Shown piece by piece: positions 23,831 to 24,660 of a stretch of 24,660 nt of DNA (its first letter is position 1; each line of letters starts with the position of its first letter). The position numbers and the translations under genes were made by a program. The DNA is taken from NCBI GenBank assembly GCA_948744995.1, contig CAPZCD010000007.1, forward strand, positions 1-24,660. The letters run 5' to 3'. The stretch comes from an uncultured Rickettsiales bacterium (GTDB taxonomy: Bacteria > Pseudomonadota > Alphaproteobacteria > Rickettsiales > UBA1997). Below the pieces are notes generated by a model that worked only from the letters and a program-made list of their open reading frames with translations, was not told the DNA's origin and did no database searches.

Positions 23831-24322
23831 CTATTTAATTCCATTATTTGGTAATTGTTCTGGTTGTTCTGGTTGTTCTGGTTGAGTAATTGGTTGAGTA
23901 GTTTGTTCCATCTGTATAGTCATCTGTTCCGGTTGGGCAGTAGTACCAGCATTTTCCCCGTTGTCATTTATTGCTTCAATATCATTTATGATAATCGTTT
24001 GGTCGTGAATTGTTGGTTCCTCTGTTTGTTGACTTCCGTTATCTTGTGGTTGAACGGTATTTTTATCAGATATAGTACCATCATCAACTATATCATTATT
24101 ATTGTTATCGCCGTCAAAATTAAATCCTTCATCTATAACCTCTTGTCGCTCTGTAGGCGTAGTATTGTCTATGATAATATCGTCATTTTTGATGCTTCCA
24201 GAATTAGTACCAATTTCACCATCTGGAGTGGCTTTTAGTAGTAAGTTCTTTTCGTAGGTCATTCCAGCTACGAAACATAATCCCATTGCTAAAATTTGTA
24301 ATAGTAATTTAAAAAATTTCAT
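23831..24322 (-). CDS. exported or membrane-anchored low-complexity protein
   Basis: The product is 163 residues from the ATG at 24322; a GTG three codons upstream is also in frame. The N-terminus MKFFKLLLQILAMGLCFVAG is basic then hydrophobic, either a signal peptide or a membrane anchor. The rest is rich in D, N, T, Q and E with no hydrophobic core and is probably disordered. The C-terminal part turns to Q/P/E repeats; three tandem copies of a 9-bp unit (23855-23881) encode the repeated EQP. I do not recognise a family. It could be a surface or periplasmic protein, and the repeats could vary in number between strains. It has its own promoter and precedes mnmE. Confidence 0.65.
   Translation of the reverse strand: MKFFKLLLQILAMGLCFVAGMTYEKNLLLKATPDGEIGTNSGSIKNDDIIIDNTTPTERQEVIDEGFNFDGDNNNNDIVDDGTISDKNTVQPQDNGSQQTEEPTIHDQTIIINDIEAINDNGENAGTTAQPEQMTIQMEQTTQPITQPEQPEQPEQLPNNGIK
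23855..23881 (-). repeat. three tandem 9-bp units in the low-complexity gene
   Basis: TTGTTCTGG is present three times without mismatch and starts a fourth time at 23882. On the coding (minus) strand it gives a repeating Gln-Pro-Glu pattern. In-frame units of this kind can change in number by slippage without breaking the reading frame. Confidence 0.8.
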
Positions 24323-24352
24323 AATTATCACTAATGTTTATAATAATGAAAA

Positions 24353-24379
24353 ATTATAATATTATTTGATTAAAATCAA
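24353..24379 (-). promoter_or_regulatory. putative promoter of the low-complexity protein gene
   Basis: On the minus strand TTGATT (24379-24374), a 15-bp spacer and a perfect TATAAT (24358-24353) lie about 30 bp before the ATG at 24322. Unlike several other promoters in the window, no repeat-element end is recognisable upstream. Confidence 0.5.
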
Positions 24380-24503
24380 TAAAATGTTGTTGAAATTTTT
24401 GTATCTATTTCAATTTGACAATTTAGGTATTTGTTTTTTTAGAAAAGCATATTATATTTTAGGTATATTTATGTTAATTTGTAGTTAAGTTATAAATATA
24501 TAA

Positions 24504-24593
24504 GGAGAAATGGCTGAGTGGCTGAAAGCACCTTCCTGCTAAGAAGGCATACTGGGTTAACTGGTATCGGGGGTTCGAATCCCCCTTTCTCCG
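24504..24593 (+). tRNA. tRNA-Ser (anticodon GCU)
   Basis: A complete class II tRNA of 90 bases. The acceptor arms are GGAGAAA (24504-24510) and TTTCTCC (24586-24592), with discriminator G at 24593. The anticodon stem CCTTC / GAAGG encloses the loop CTGCTAA, anticodon GCT, reading AGC and AGU. The long variable arm (ACTGGGTTAACTGGT region) and the T arm GGGGG-TTCGAAT-CCCCC are typical of serine tRNAs. The 3' CCA is encoded (24594-24596) and followed at once by a second CCA (24597-24599). Confidence 0.96.
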
Positions 24594-24660
24594 CCACCAA
24601 TGATTGGGGACATCTCTCTATTTCTTGATTACCTCAATTGATCCCATAATCACCATAATA

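Noticed and set aside
24600..24660. Possible C-terminal end of a minus-strand gene (frame ending VIMGSIEVIKK)
   Set aside because: Only about 14 codons are visible before the window edge, too few to separate from chance.
1..24660. CRISPR arrays, insertion-sequence transposases, rRNA genes, prophage
   Set aside because: No regularly spaced repeats, transposase motifs, rRNA segments or phage genes are seen on either strand.

Overview
The window is AT-rich (roughly 70% A+T by eye) and its genes suggest an obligately host-associated alphaproteobacterium, most likely of the Rickettsiales. The signs are a lone virD4 type IV secretion ATPase, a dispersed cell-wall gene set (mraY outside any dcw cluster), an alphaproteobacterial-type L36, a RAP-domain protein, Mla lipid-transport genes beside aas, and long AT-rich spacers. 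The family is inferred from gene content only; no species-level call is possible.

Left part (1-8048), all on the minus strand. A truncated gene for a small exported protein lies at the left edge, followed by a ~390 bp spacer. A compact seven-gene run is then read right to left: pheS, aas, a small TPR-like gene, mlaA, mlaC, dnaQ, holC. Most junctions overlap or are only a few bases apart, and a good promoter lies before pheS. The run mixes translation, membrane-lipid repair and transport (aas, mlaA, mlaC) and two DNA polymerase III subunits. Upstream of pheS is an MFS transporter gene with its own promoter.

Middle part (8049-17637). On the plus strand are a RAP-domain protein gene, a rpmJ-mraY pair (rpmJ is only 50 codons and carries an internal insertion) and a Nudix hydrolase gene. 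On the minus strand are an unrecognised 615-residue protein that looks like a beta-helix, and a four-gene run M23 peptidase - bactofilin - cysS - RNHCP zinc protein. The first two probably act together in cell-wall shaping.

Right part (17638-24660). virD4 (+) is followed by a convergent cca-CDF transporter pair (-), folA (+), mnmE (-), a gene for an exported low-complexity protein (-) and a tRNA-Ser(GCU) gene (+).

The most interesting non-coding signal is a ~150 bp element with imperfect terminal inverted repeats, present three times (8134-8281, 10104-10256, 17705-17864) and perhaps a decayed fourth time near 455-575. Five of its six ends in the clear copies point at a plausible promoter whose -35 box starts 23-27 bp beyond a conserved GCAA-like motif, including two divergent promoter pairs (MFS / RAP gene and M23 peptidase / virD4). 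It is either a MITE-like or palindromic repeat that settled in promoters, or a shared regulatory module.
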